From an uncultured Dorea sp. (lineage in GTDB: Bacteria > Bacillota > Clostridia > Lachnospirales > Lachnospiraceae): DNA of 64,000 bases. Positions within the stretch are counted from its first letter, which is position 1, and every line of letters begins with the position of its first letter. A model generated the notes under the pieces. The model was given only the letters and a program-made list of their open reading frames with translations, was not told the origin of the DNA and did no database searches. The DNA lies in contig CAPEBR010000005.1 of NCBI GenBank assembly GCA_948602995.1, positions 114,516-178,515 of the forward strand, read 5' to 3'. The position numbers and the translations under genes are program-made. Of the stretch, positions 16,046-25,477 are shown piece after piece.

Positions 16046-19000
16046 TTATTCTGACTTTGAGCCTGTCAGGGTAATCGGCGGAATCGTATCCGGTATGCTG
16101 ATGATCTGAGTATCACTGACCATACGCTCACCTTCCAGGGTCAGGGCATTGTCCACGCGGTAGAGCTCGGCGCGCACCTTGAGACCCTTCATATCTTCCT
16201 GATTCCATTTTCCTGGCTCAACATAGTAAACCCATGTTCCATTAGAGGTTTCTCCCAGATTTCCTTTCTCCGGAACATCCGCGAAGATGACCTGACCCGC
16301 CTCCAGCACATCAGACCCTTCTGTGGAACCAATAACATTACCCTTGTCGTCATATACCATAACTACATTGTAGGCCGGATTTCCTTTATAAGTTCCTGTG
16401 AATATCAGAGAACCTTTTTTGATCACATCCTTTGTTGCATCCGTACCATATACATAGTCGTTTTCCAGTATACCGATAGCCGCCTGGCCCGCATCCGTGG
16501 TGAAGAAATCTACATTATCTCCGCTTGGCCCGCAGATCTCAATCTCATTAATGGTAACCTTTTCTGTACCGGATATGGTCAGCCGCACATAACGGGCGTC
16601 ATAAGTACCGATCCAGTTATCCCTGGCATCCTCTTCCACGGCGTCAAACCATATTTCGGTATAAGGCTTCCCGGTATCCTTACGTACTGCATATCCGCTC
16701 TTTACTGCTGTCCAGGTACTTCCGTCTGCGCTCACCTCAAGATCCACACTGCCCAGGTCGCTTCCCTGATACCTCAGTGCGGTCACACGCTCTGACTGGT
16801 GCATGTCAATGGTAATCACAGATTTGTCTGTATCCGCTGTACGAGTTCCCTCATATGTGGTAGTCGTATCGCCGTCAATGACATTTTCAATGGTACGAAG
16901 CGCTGCGGCAGCAGGTACGCTGGACGGATCATCTTCATGGTAGCCGCTGTCCGGATCATCTGTCAGCCATCCGTCGGTCTCCGTATCACTTCCTGCGTCA
17001 TCTTCATCCTTCAGCGGATTCTTTATCTTATCTGCCTGGGCCTCAAGGCCTTCTGTCTCAATCGTCCATTGTTCCTTATTAAGCTGGCCGCCCGTCTCAA
17101 TCTTTACAGAGCCTGCCCCCTTAACGTTTGAATAATTCAGGTACTTATCCACTGCCCGTACCTCATAGGTGATAACACGGTTATTGATCGCGTCTATCGT
17201 ATCCGTAAATACGGTAGTCCCGCCTGCGTCTGCCTCAATAAATCCTGCTGTCTGGGATTTAGTCTCACCGTTTGCGGTCATCTTTCGCATGATTTCATAA
17301 CCATGAACAACATCCTTATAGGCATCGTCTGCCTTTATGGTAATCTTTACTGTATTGCTGCCTGATTCTGTTACTGCATTTGCCTCTGTCACTGCGTCTT
17401 TGCCTGTAACAGTAAGGGAAGCATCCTTCTCCGGATGGTCTACACGATAATTTCTCACCGCATCATTTACATAGTAGATTGCCTTTTCTTCCGGAGCTCC
17501 GTATTTTTCTGCATAAGCCTTTGTGGCTGCATCGGGTACCATACCCCAACGCTCAAAGAAGGTCAGAATATTTTTATTTGCCGCTGCACAGGACAGACGC
17601 ATCAGATTCTGGTCTGTACCTCCATCCAGTTTCAGACCTGCCTGCGGCGCCTTGGCCGGATTTCTGGAATAAGTATCCACTCTTGCAAAGAACAAGTTGT
17701 TAAACAGGTTATTATAGCTGTCTTCACCAACATAGATATGGCGATCATCCTTATTGTCATCATAGGCAAGATGAAGCTGCCAGTACAGGGCAAGCTGAAT
17801 TGCTACATTCGATGAACGGCCTTCTGCTCCTGATGTAACCTTTTTATAGATCTTGTCATAGCTGCGCCAGCGAACTCCGCTTCCTTCAATGGTAAGAAGC
17901 TGTGCAAAGTAGTTATTGGTGATCTCAGCAATGGCATATGTGCCCTGGTTAATGTCATGGCCAATCTCATGAGCCACACCCCATCCAAATCCATTCCAGT
18001 CAGATGGCGCGCTTGCCAGAGGCGCTGATCCCCACTCTATACCGATATGGTTTCCGGCAGCATACATAAAGGCTCCGGCAAACATACGCATATAGCGGAT
18101 ATTCAGATGCTGTGAAGGCAGATCATTCCTTCCATTCACATCCCCGGCCTCATTACTCAGCCCCTTATGCTGATAGAACAGCGTCATGGTATCCTCCATT
18201 GCCTTCAGGGCGTCGTCAAGCTTCTTAACTTTATCAGAAGCCTTGGCAATTCCTCCCCATATCTGGGTTGCAGGCAGTGAATACATCATCGGCTCCAGCA
18301 TAATATCTGTCGTATTCAGAATACAGTTCTTTGCATCATATGCCTTATTTGTACCACTGACCTTATCCTTATGCTTAGGTTGTTCGTGCGCTTCTCCAAT
18401 CTTCGAAACGTAGGTTTCCAGTTTCTCCACATAGGCTGCAATTGCCGCCGTGCGGTCCTCTCCGGTCTTTTTATAAAGATCCAGTACAGGGATATCACTT
18501 CCGCCGGCTACACGGACAAAATATTCATCTGATGCGTCATTTCCTGTATATGCCACATACATCTGGCCGCCCCGCTCGGTATCCGTACTTCCGATTTTCG
18601 GAACAGTAATGGAATTTCGTCCTACCTTCAGGTTTGCTGTCTGCATAAATGCACCGGACTCTGCATGCTGCTGGGTAAATACAAGCTGCAGATTTGCAGA
18701 AGCATTCATATTCTTTGTATTATGGCTCACATAGACTATGAGGCTCTCTCCTGCATATACTGTCTTGCCCAAAGGCTGCCATGCATTCAGGCCGCCAAAA
18801 CCAAGATGTCCGTCTTTCTTTGCTGTGATCTGGTTGTGCACCTTGTAAGAATCCGCCTGGTTTCCTGTAAGAATCTCTCTCGCAAGCTGGATCTCCAGTT
18901 TTAGCTCATCATAAAGAGGATGCTTTTCACCACTGGCAGTATCCACTTTCTCTAACTCTGTCTCCAGCTCCGTAATCTTCTCTTCCGTCACACTGCCTGC

Positions 19001-21730
19001 TAGCTTATTATGCATTGCATCATTAAACAGGCCCATAATCCGCTCTTCCAGATCATTATACTGGTGGAAATGAATCTCCGCAATCTTCATAGCGCCGCGG
19101 CTATAGCCTGTGCTCACGCACAGATTGATCTTGTTGGCTGTAATAGCCTCATCCAGCTTCACAATATAATACGGATTCTGGTTTTCGTCCATCTTCCGCA
19201 GAAGTGAAGCGCCTACTGTCTTCTCTGTCTTTGAATCATCCTTACTCCAGTATCTGATGCGCACATAATTTAGCCTTAATGTCTCATCTGCAGTACCAAA
19301 GCTCAGGTAATTCAACTTATAATCCTGATCCAGTGTGACGGTCACTCCCTTATCACTGGCAGGATAGGATACACCGTCATCCCAGTCGTTGGGCTTTGTC
19401 CAGTAGGAAGCATAGTCATTATCAACCAGACCCAGGGCGCTCTTAGGCTTCCCTTCATCCAGAGGACTTCCCACCATGGAAGCCCCACCACTGCCTCCTA
19501 ACACAGCATCCTCGATATGACTTGTCACTTTACCTGACACTTCTACACCTGCATCATCCCGCTCCGGTGTATTCAGAAGTTCAAACTTTGGCACCTGGGG
19601 CGGCTGTGCACTTTTGGTCGTGCCTGTGGAGATCAGGGAGTTCGCACCCCATCCCAGCTGGTTCCAGCCAATGACATAGACGGAATACTGAGTGTTCTCC
19701 TTAAGCCCGGTAATGATATAGGAATTATCCTCAAGCTTTCCTGTTCCCTCAGGAACCTTCGTAAAGCCCTCCAGAACCGGCTTGAATTCAGCATTCTGGT
19801 CTTCCGTTTCTTTATAATAAACCATATAACCATCGGAATCGCTCATCTTCTTCCATGACACTGCCAGGGAGAGATAGCTGCCTGTTACACTCACATTATC
19901 CGGAGGCGCCGGCAGCTTTGTAGGCTGTGGCGCTGCCTTCTGTTCCTTAGACCAGGGGCTCTTCCAGTCGCCGTTCACCGAGCGCACCTTGATTGTATAT
20001 TCCGTGAAATTTTTCAGGTCGTTGTTGTTAATGGAGCTGATGATATGGGTCGTATTCCCCACGCGTGTAATCTGTTCCTGATTATCCGGACCGGCAATAT
20101 AAACCTCATATCCGGTTATATTATTCTCTTTTCCCCAGGATACTGTCAGCATCTCATCTCCCGGCTCCACCTTGATAATCTCCGGGATATTCAGCTCTGG
20201 CGCCGGAATCCGGTTTTCCATATTATTCACGAACTCTACCCTGGCAATCTCTACCAGAGGCTGTGTCTTTCGCGTACCCGTAATGCGGAGCGTCACACGC
20301 TTCACTGCCACCTGGCTGCCCAGGTCAAGAATCAGCATGCCCCCTGCGTCCACCGTCACTTTCGCACCGTCAGCGGCGCGTACCTCCAGTGGACCAAAAA
20401 TACCGGCAAGCATACTGCCCAGAGACATTCTTTCAGATGCTTTTGCCAGAGGGGTTGCGCTTCCATTCTTCCCATCCACATCAAAGGATATCTTTTTGGT
20501 AACCTCTTTGCCATCCTCCACACAGACCATCTCCACCACACCGGCAGTAATGCTGCTATATGTATTTCCATCGCTTTCCTCTGTCACTGGAGCCTGAAGG
20601 GCAATGGCCTCCATGTTCTGGGGCTCCTGATTTTCTCCTGCAAGTTCAAAGGTAATCCCTACCGGATTATCTGCCGAGATCGCCTGATTATCTGCCGGCG
20701 ACAATGACACTTTTTCCCCGCCTTTCAGAAGGTCGTCGAGCTTCCCTTCTACCACTGTGCCTTCCTCTCCGACAATGTCTTGAGGAATCGCCAGATGCTC
20801 CACTGTAGAATACTGCTCCTCTCCAATGTTCTGAACTACATACTGCAGATCTGCAATATCCACCAGGCCGTCATCATTCAGGTCAAACACGGCCTTGTCG
20901 CCTGTGGCTTCAGAGCCCCTGCGGATCGCGGAAAGCATCGCCTCCCGATCTTCTGCAGTCACTTTTCCGTCCTTTGTCACATCCCCAAGAAGCATCCAGC
21001 CCGGCTTAGCCTGACTGGCGTCTTCGCCCGCGACCTGTCCGGAATAGACCTGGATCTTGGAAGCCTTCCTTGCCTCCACTTCGACCGTCCGGACATAATC
21101 CGCAAATTTTTCTGCCTTTACTGTAACCTCATAGCTTCCCTTAGCAACACCGTTATAACGTACCAGCGCACTGGCACTGGCGCTGCCATCGTTCCCGGCA
21201 AGTGTAACGGTCTTCTCTGATGCCTCTAATCCGGCTACAGACACCGTTACCTCCAGGCCCTTTTCTTCAAAAAATGGCAGTCCCTGAATCAGTTCCACAA
21301 CCAGAGCCCCATTTGTCTCTGTCTCCTGTTCATCCTCAGCCGGAGCATCGCTCTTCACCTCTGCCTGCTCCTTATCAGCGGCAGGGTCTTCCTTCTCTGG
21401 TTCTGCCTGTTTATCATCACCCTGAGAAGCTGTGACGGCCGCTTCTGTTCCAGGCTGCTTTCCATCAGTCTGGGAACCGGCATTTTCCGAATCCACTCCG
21501 GAATTTTGGGAGTCTGCCATGCCGGCTTCTGTCTGCTTCACATCCTCGCCGGCAGGCTCTCCCGCATCATTCTCTTCAGGCTCCTTCTGCTGTCCGTCTG
21601 CTCCCTGTACCTGGTCTGCATCCTGCGTCTGCAAAATGCCCGCATCCGCGGCATGCACCTGCACAGCAGAGCCAGATACAATCTGTACAAACAGACAAAG
21701 CGCGAGTCCTGTCGCAATCCATCTCTTCAT
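16046..21730 (-). CDS. Secreted M60-family (enhancin-like) metallopeptidase with dockerin, Fn3 and F5/8C domains
   Basis: This 1894-residue exoprotein begins with a signal peptide (WIATGLALCLFVQIVSGSAVQVHA). An acidic low-complexity stretch follows to about 140. A type I dockerin occupies about 245-310, with two Ca-binding repeats (GDVTKDGKVTAEDREAML and DLNDDGLVDIADLQYVV). Two Fn3 domains lie at about 507-700 and an F5/8C-like module at about 770-900. The M60 catalytic domain holds HEIGH at 1254-1258, with the likely third ligand or active-site Glu at 1269 (QGTYAIAEITNN). A second F5/8C carbohydrate-binding domain lies near 1600-1740. M60 enzymes cleave O-glycosylated mucins. No LPXTG anchor is seen, so surface attachment might use the dockerin. 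Confidence 0.9.
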   Translation of the reverse strand: MKRWIATGLALCLFVQIVSGSAVQVHAADAGILQTQDADQVQGADGQQKEPEENDAGEPAGEDVKQTEAGMADSQNSGVDSENAGSQTDGKQPGTEAAVTASQGDDKQAEPEKEDPAADKEQAEVKSDAPAEDEQETETNGALVVELIQGLPFFEEKGLEVTVSVAGLEASEKTVTLAGNDGSASASALVRYNGVAKGSYEVTVKAEKFADYVRTVEVEARKASKIQVYSGQVAGEDASQAKPGWMLLGDVTKDGKVTAEDREAMLSAIRRGSEATGDKAVFDLNDDGLVDIADLQYVVQNIGEEQYSTVEHLAIPQDIVGEEGTVVEGKLDDLLKGGEKVSLSPADNQAISADNPVGITFELAGENQEPQNMEAIALQAPVTEESDGNTYSSITAGVVEMVCVEDGKEVTKKISFDVDGKNGSATPLAKASERMSLGSMLAGIFGPLEVRAADGAKVTVDAGGMLILDLGSQVAVKRVTLRITGTRKTQPLVEIARVEFVNNMENRIPAPELNIPEIIKVEPGDEMLTVSWGKENNITGYEVYIAGPDNQEQITRVGNTTHIISSINNNDLKNFTEYTIKVRSVNGDWKSPWSKEQKAAPQPTKLPAPPDNVSVTGSYLSLAVSWKKMSDSDGYMVYYKETEDQNAEFKPVLEGFTKVPEGTGKLEDNSYIITGLKENTQYSVYVIGWNQLGWGANSLISTGTTKSAQPPQVPKFELLNTPERDDAGVEVSGKVTSHIEDAVLGGSGGASMVGSPLDEGKPKSALGLVDNDYASYWTKPNDWDDGVSYPASDKGVTVTLDQDYKLNYLSFGTADETLRLNYVRIRYWSKDDSKTEKTVGASLLRKMDENQNPYYIVKLDEAITANKINLCVSTGYSRGAMKIAEIHFHQYNDLEERIMGLFNDAMHNKLAGSVTEEKITELETELEKVDTASGEKHPLYDELKLEIQLAREILTGNQADSYKVHNQITAKKDGHLGFGGLNAWQPLGKTVYAGESLIVYVSHNTKNMNASANLQLVFTQQHAESGAFMQTANLKVGRNSITVPKIGSTDTERGGQMYVAYTGNDASDEYFVRVAGGSDIPVLDLYKKTGEDRTAAIAAYVEKLETYVSKIGEAHEQPKHKDKVSGTNKAYDAKNCILNTTDIMLEPMMYSLPATQIWGGIAKASDKVKKLDDALKAMEDTMTLFYQHKGLSNEAGDVNGRNDLPSQHLNIRYMRMFAGAFMYAAGNHIGIEWGSAPLASAPSDWNGFGWGVAHEIGHDINQGTYAIAEITNNYFAQLLTIEGSGVRWRSYDKIYKKVTSGAEGRSSNVAIQLALYWQLHLAYDDNKDDRHIYVGEDSYNNLFNNLFFARVDTYSRNPAKAPQAGLKLDGGTDQNLMRLSCAAANKNILTFFERWGMVPDAATKAYAEKYGAPEEKAIYYVNDAVRNYRVDHPEKDASLTVTGKDAVTEANAVTESGSNTVKITIKADDAYKDVVHGYEIMRKMTANGETKSQTAGFIEADAGGTTVFTDTIDAINNRVITYEVRAVDKYLNYSNVKGAGSVKIETGGQLNKEQWTIETEGLEAQADKIKNPLKDEDDAGSDTETDGWLTDDPDSGYHEDDPSSVPAAAALRTIENVIDGDTTTTYEGTRTADTDKSVITIDMHQSERVTALRYQGSDLGSVDLEVSADGSTWTAVKSGYAVRKDTGKPYTEIWFDAVEEDARDNWIGTYDARYVRLTISGTEKVTINEIEICGPSGDNVDFFTTDAGQAAIGILENDYVYGTDATKDVIKKGSLIFTGTYKGNPAYNVVMVYDDKGNVIGSTEGSDVLEAGQVIFADVPEKGNLGETSNGTWVYYVEPGKWNQEDMKGLKVRAELYRVDNALTLEGERMVSDTQIISIPDTIPPITLTGSKSE

Positions 21731-21780
21731 TGCTCTTTTCCTTTCTTTCATTATTCCCAAAATATGTTCTGGTATTGTGT

Positions 21781-21809
21781 ATTATACTGAAAAACCCCCG
21801 ACTTTTCAA
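21781..21809 (-). promoter_or_regulatory. Promoter of the M60 peptidase / Fn3 operon
   Basis: TTGAAA (21804-21809) and a perfect TATAAT (21781-21786) are separated by 17 bases. The start would lie about 45 bases before the coding region. Confidence 0.8.
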
Positions 21810-21850
21810 GTAAATAAAGAAAATACTTTTTGCAGCACAATTATAGCGTA

Positions 21851-21884
21851 TTACTGTTCACTCCGTTCACAGTAACATTCGCAA
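21851..21884. repeat. Terminal fragment of a GTTAC element
   Basis: TTACTGTTCACTCC, TTCACAGTAAC and ATTCGCAA match one end of the 133-bp element. The rest is absent. Confidence 0.75.
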
Positions 21885-21906
21885 GTGAAAATATAATTAT
21901 GCAATC

Positions 21907-21938
21907 AAAAAGCACTTGCGTCCTGCAAGTGCCAAAAA
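21907..21938 (-). terminator. Intrinsic terminator downstream of the decayed antitoxin gene
   Basis: The arms GCACTTGC and GCAAGTGC (21912-21932) make an 8-bp stem flanked by T/A runs on both strands. It is placed after the stop at 21949 and could work in both directions. Confidence 0.8.
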
Positions 21939-21948
21939 GAAAAACATA

Positions 21949-22533
21949 TTAATTATGGTAGTAATCCATCATAAGACTATTCGGAATGTCCTTATTGTCA
22001 CTCTCTCCTTCTTTTAGGTTCCCCCCCCCAGTCTCTTTCCACGGTCTTTCTCTGTGTGTATACTTTCTAATTGTGTCTCCATCCTCATTCCCGTATGTCT
22101 GTATAACATTATCCATATGCTTCATTTCGGATTCAGAAAAACTATGATGCAGAGGATACATTCCCTTTCTTACAATCCTTCTAGATTTATGTGTGTCGAA
22201 CAGATTTTTGTTTACCGGGCCATTCGCATAGTCTTTAAATGTATCATTGATAAACGCCGTTTTATAGATTCCAAGACACTACGCCTGACAATAATAAACC
22301 AACTTTTGCAGCATCCACGTATCAATCGCATTTAACTTGTCGAGAATGTAAGACGCAATGTCAATAGAAGTAGGCTCTGTAGATTCTATCTCGCAATAAT
22401 CCTCTGGCGGAATTTCCCTTCCGAGTTCTTCCGCAAAACTCATCCATTGCTCAATCGCAATATCGGCATTTTGTAAAGATTCACCAATCGTGGCTCCGTC
22501 CGGCATAAGCGGCAGTTCTTTCCCGAAACTGCG
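21949..22533 (-). pseudogene. Decayed antitoxin gene: HicB-like fragment plus Panacea (DUF4065) domain with internal amber stop
   Basis: One reading frame runs from just after the metA stop to the TAA at 21949, broken by TAG at 22279-22281. The first part (MPDGATIGESLQNADIAIEQW, then FAEELGREIP) looks like the C-terminal half of a HicB antitoxin, with its N-terminus lost at the metA boundary. Next comes SIDIASYILDKLNAIDTWMLQKLVYYCQA, the start of a DUF4065/SocA/Panacea domain. The amber codon replaces the Trp that normally follows YCQA, and the frame continues with YANGPVNKNLFDTHK and more. A nine-C run at 22021-22029 lies in the distal part. No toxin partner remains. Confidence 0.7.
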
Positions 22534-23454
22534 TTAAAACGGCGTCCCATAAAGATCATAAGGCGTCACCTGGTACACATAGTAGTTGAGCCAGTTTGTG
22601 TAGAGATTATTGGCATGGGCGCGCCAGGTAAGCAGGGGTTTATTTTCAAGATTATCATCTTCGTAGTAATTCTCCGGTATATTAATAGGAAGCCCCTTTG
22701 AAAGATCTCTCTTATATTCACCATCCAGTGTAATCCGGTCATATTCAGGATGTCCCATGACAAAAATCTGTCTGCCGTCCTGTGCCATGGCGAGGAAAAG
22801 ACCTGCCTGTTCAGATTCCGCCAGGATAGTCAGCCGCTTTTCGGCACGAATCTTATCCATCGGAACCTCTGTGTGCCTGGAATGCGGAGCCAGGAATACA
22901 TCATCAAATCCCCTCACAAGAGGGATCTTCCGGTTCAGAACCCTGTGCCGGAAAACACCGAACATCTTATGATCCAGCTGAACCTTATTGATTCCATAGT
23001 GATAGTAAAGCCCTGCCTGCGCTCCCCAGCACAGGTGAAGCGTAGAGGTAACATTGGTCCTGCTCCATGCCATGATCTCTTTTAGCTCATTCCAGTAATC
23101 TACTTCTTCAAAAGGCATCTGCTCTACCGGAGCGCCTGTAATGATGAATCCGTCAAACCGCTGGTTCCTGATCTCACAGAATTTCTGGTAAAACTGGTTG
23201 AGATGGCTGGTAGGCGTGTTTTTTGATTCGTGGCTGGATACCGTAATAAAGGATACGTCTACCTGCAGGGGGGTATTGGAAAGTGAGCGGAGAATCTGAA
23301 GCTCTGTGTCCTCCTTTAAGGGCATCAGATTCAATAACCCGATTTTAATGGGACGGATGTCCTGGTGGGTTGCCCGGTGCTCATCCATGACAAATATATT
23401 TTCCTTTTCCAGTATTTCCTTTACAGGAAGTGCGTTCTGTACTCGTATTGGCAT
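22534..23454 (-). CDS. metA: Homoserine O-acyltransferase, predicted acetyl-CoA specific
   Basis: This 306-residue MetA-family enzyme acylates homoserine in methionine synthesis. The catalytic Cys142 (LHLCWGAQAG) and the His/Glu pair of MGHPEYD are present. Residue 111 is Glu (ITGAPVEQMPFEEVDYW). In characterised members Glu111 goes with acetyl-CoA and Gly with succinyl-CoA, so this is predicted to be the acetyltransferase despite the usual succinyltransferase label. AGAGGAG precedes the ATG. It starts 19 bases after the AI-2E family gene and is probably its operon partner. No SAM riboswitch is seen upstream. Confidence 0.93.
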   Translation of the reverse strand: MPIRVQNALPVKEILEKENIFVMDEHRATHQDIRPIKIGLLNLMPLKEDTELQILRSLSNTPLQVDVSFITVSSHESKNTPTSHLNQFYQKFCEIRNQRFDGFIITGAPVEQMPFEEVDYWNELKEIMAWSRTNVTSTLHLCWGAQAGLYYHYGINKVQLDHKMFGVFRHRVLNRKIPLVRGFDDVFLAPHSRHTEVPMDKIRAEKRLTILAESEQAGLFLAMAQDGRQIFVMGHPEYDRITLDGEYKRDLSKGLPINIPENYYEDDNLENKPLLTWRAHANNLYTNWLNYYVYQVTPYDLYGTPF

Positions 23455-23473
23455 AATCTACTCCTCTTTTCGC

Positions 23474-24838
23474 TTACATCATATTATTATCCCGCTTTAC
23501 GGGGTTTTTGAAATTTCCTTCAGCATCTACATAGCTTTTTTTACTGTAGCAATTGGTGTCTGTCGGCAGATTTTTCTGTCTCAGACGGTTATCAAGAATC
23601 ATGTCAACAATATAATAGAAGACCGCAAAGGTCGGTACGCCCATCACCATTCCTACGAAGCCGAATAATCCTCCTCCCAGAAGGATTGCCACAATGACCC
23701 AGAAGGCAGAAAGCCCTGTAGAATTCCCCAGGATCTTTGGGCCAAGTATATTTCCGTCAAACTGCTGCAGAAGCAGGATGAAGATAATAAAGTACAATCC
23801 CTTTATAGGGTCATTCAGCAGGATCAGAATCGTACTCGGCACGGCGCCGATATAGGGGCCGAAAAACGGAATGACATTTGTGACTCCTACGATCACGCTT
23901 ACAAGCATTACATACGGCATGTTCAGAATGGAGAGTCCAAAGAAGCAAAGTATACCGATAATTGCGGAATCAATAACCTTGCCGATAATAAAACCGCCGA
24001 AGATCTCGTTGCTCTTTGTTGTAAGGTGCAGGATCATATTTGCATGATCCGTACTAAAAACAGCATAGATTCCTTTTTTGCTCTGACGTACAAAAAGCTC
24101 TTTGCTGAACAATATGTAGATGGAGATAATAATTCCGATAATTACATTAAAGATCTCGCTTACTACACTGAACACGCCTTCTGTCAGATTTGACATGATC
24201 TCATTCGTCATATTCAAAAGGTCAGTCCGCATCCACTTCATGAACATATCCGTTCCTTCCTCCAGGGCGGTCTTGATGATTGTTCCTGTGGTGGAGTCGT
24301 CGAATTTTGCTTCATTCAGATTGTTCACCACATCCCCAAGCTGCCTGGGAAGGGTGAATACCAGGTTCCTGATACTTGTGTAGAGCTCCGGAATCAGGAG
24401 GTTAATTAATACGGTTACAACTAGAATTAAAAGGATCAGTGCCAGGAGTATACCGGTTCCCCGGGACAGATGGCGCGCCTTTTTTCTGTCCGGCATATGC
24501 TTTTCCAAAAACGGGACAAAATACAGATCCACTTTATTCACAATCGGATTCAGAAGGTAGGCAATGACACAGCCATATACAACCGGCTTGAGCACGCCGA
24601 ACACTTTTAAAGCTCCGTCAGACAGATCGGAAAGGCGCAGCAGTGAAAAATAAAACAGGATACTTGCTGCCACCACAAGAAAATAGGTCATGCCGCGGCT
24701 GAACTGCTGCCTCAGTTTGGAAGGCCCTTTTTTCCCAAAGACCGGATGTTCATTGTAATAGGCCTGTTCCGTGGATCCGGATTCTGCTTCTGTTTCTTTT
24801 TTTGCTTCTGTATCTGTCAGAATTTCTTCTTCATTCAT
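23474..24838 (-). CDS. AI-2E family transporter (PF01594 type)
   Basis: This 454-residue membrane protein has an acidic soluble N-terminus (to about 60), about seven or eight hydrophobic segments and the C-terminal family motif (VTNVIPFFGPYIGAVPS, then DGNILGPKILGNSTGLS). The family includes AI-2 exporters, Na+/H+ antiporters and proteins of unknown substrate. Start 24838 has GAGAGG upstream; the longer frame to 24952 reads into a repeat element and is rejected. It lies directly upstream of metA. Confidence 0.82.
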   Translation of the reverse strand: MNEEEILTDTEAKKETEAESGSTEQAYYNEHPVFGKKGPSKLRQQFSRGMTYFLVVAASILFYFSLLRLSDLSDGALKVFGVLKPVVYGCVIAYLLNPIVNKVDLYFVPFLEKHMPDRKKARHLSRGTGILLALILLILVVTVLINLLIPELYTSIRNLVFTLPRQLGDVVNNLNEAKFDDSTTGTIIKTALEEGTDMFMKWMRTDLLNMTNEIMSNLTEGVFSVVSEIFNVIIGIIISIYILFSKELFVRQSKKGIYAVFSTDHANMILHLTTKSNEIFGGFIIGKVIDSAIIGILCFFGLSILNMPYVMLVSVIVGVTNVIPFFGPYIGAVPSTILILLNDPIKGLYFIIFILLLQQFDGNILGPKILGNSTGLSAFWVIVAILLGGGLFGFVGMVMGVPTFAVFYYIVDMILDNRLRQKNLPTDTNCYSKKSYVDAEGNFKNPVKRDNNMM

Positions 24839-24884
24839 ATTAAATATTTCAACCTCTCTTAAGCTGTCTGATTCGCGTAACGGA

Positions 24885-25051
24885 CTAGTACAACGAATAT
24901 TAAGTAATTGGCAGTTTGACTTGCCTATTTTCCTGATAGCACTACTCCCCAAGCCTCGACGTAGCCACCGCTACGTCTGCGTTTGTGAAGCAGCACTCTC
25001 AGAAAAATATTCTGCGTCAAACTATCCAAAACTTAATTTTCGTTGTACTAG
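24885..25051. mobile_element. CTAG-ended nested palindrome, 167 bp
   Basis: The terminal inverted repeats are 21 bp with one mismatch (CTAGTACAACGA outermost). Inside them AGTTTGAC pairs with GTCAAACT, so most of the element folds into one long imperfect hairpin. A second hairpin sits at the tip: GACGTAGC-CACC-GCTACGTC. It has no coding capacity. A relative of almost identical length lies at 39905-40070. CTAG is the only duplication at the borders. Confidence 0.88.
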
Positions 25052-25232
25052 ATACCGTAATGTTACTGCGTATCTTCTATTATAATCGTTCTTGAAATGT
25101 GCGTCAACCGAAAAGGAATTGTCAGAAAATTGAAGGAAATAATCCGAAGGTTTTTAGGGTTGTTCTTCAGACCCTCAGATTTCATCATTACAAGTCAGCC
25201 CTATAGGATTTTCTGATAAAAAGGGAGTATTT

Positions 25233-25310
25233 ATGAATAAATCGTATAAAACAAAAAAAGAAGACGCGGATGTCAGAAGGAATAATCGGGGTAAGTCAAA
25301 TAAAAAGTAA
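25233..25310 (+). CDS. Possible 25-residue basic small protein
   Basis: ATG at 25233 is preceded by AAGGGAG and opens a 25-codon frame rich in Lys, Arg and Asn (MNKSYKTKKEDADVRRNNRG, then KSNKK). The ribosome site is good, but the frame is very short and of low complexity. It lies in the 600-bp gap before the alanine symporter. I do not recognise it. Confidence 0.35.
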   Translation: MNKSYKTKKEDADVRRNNRGKSNKK

Positions 25311-25394
25311 CAGAGATTTATACATCTTTAATGTCATTTTGAAGAATTTTAAGATGAAACTGCAAATATATAGATGTCTATTTTGTAACAATTC

Positions 25395-25423
25395 TTGCTA
25401 TTTTCTTTCTAATAGTATATAAT
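25395..25423 (+). promoter_or_regulatory. Promoter of the alanine/sodium symporter
   Basis: TTGCTA (25395-25400) and TATAAT (25418-25423) are separated by 17 bases, 55 bases before the start codon. The remaining gap from 25060 holds the small ORF and a weak inverted repeat around AGGGTTG/CAGCCCT. Confidence 0.7.
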
Positions 25424-25477
25424 ATCCCCATGCTTTTGAAAATACACTATAAAGCAGGCAGAAGAAAGGAGTAATTT

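Noticed and set aside
20045..20707. 220-residue plus-strand ORF inside the M60 gene
   Set aside because: Antisense shadow of the M60 reading frame with no ribosome site and no recognisable motif. The same holds for the other long plus-strand frames between 15 and 21.9 kb.
23455..23480. SAM riboswitch or T-box upstream of metA
   Set aside because: Only 19 bases separate metA from the preceding gene and no leader structure is present there or upstream of the AI-2E gene.
24839..24952. N-terminal extension of the AI-2E protein
   Set aside because: It reads into the CTAG element; the ATG at 24838 has its own ribosome site.
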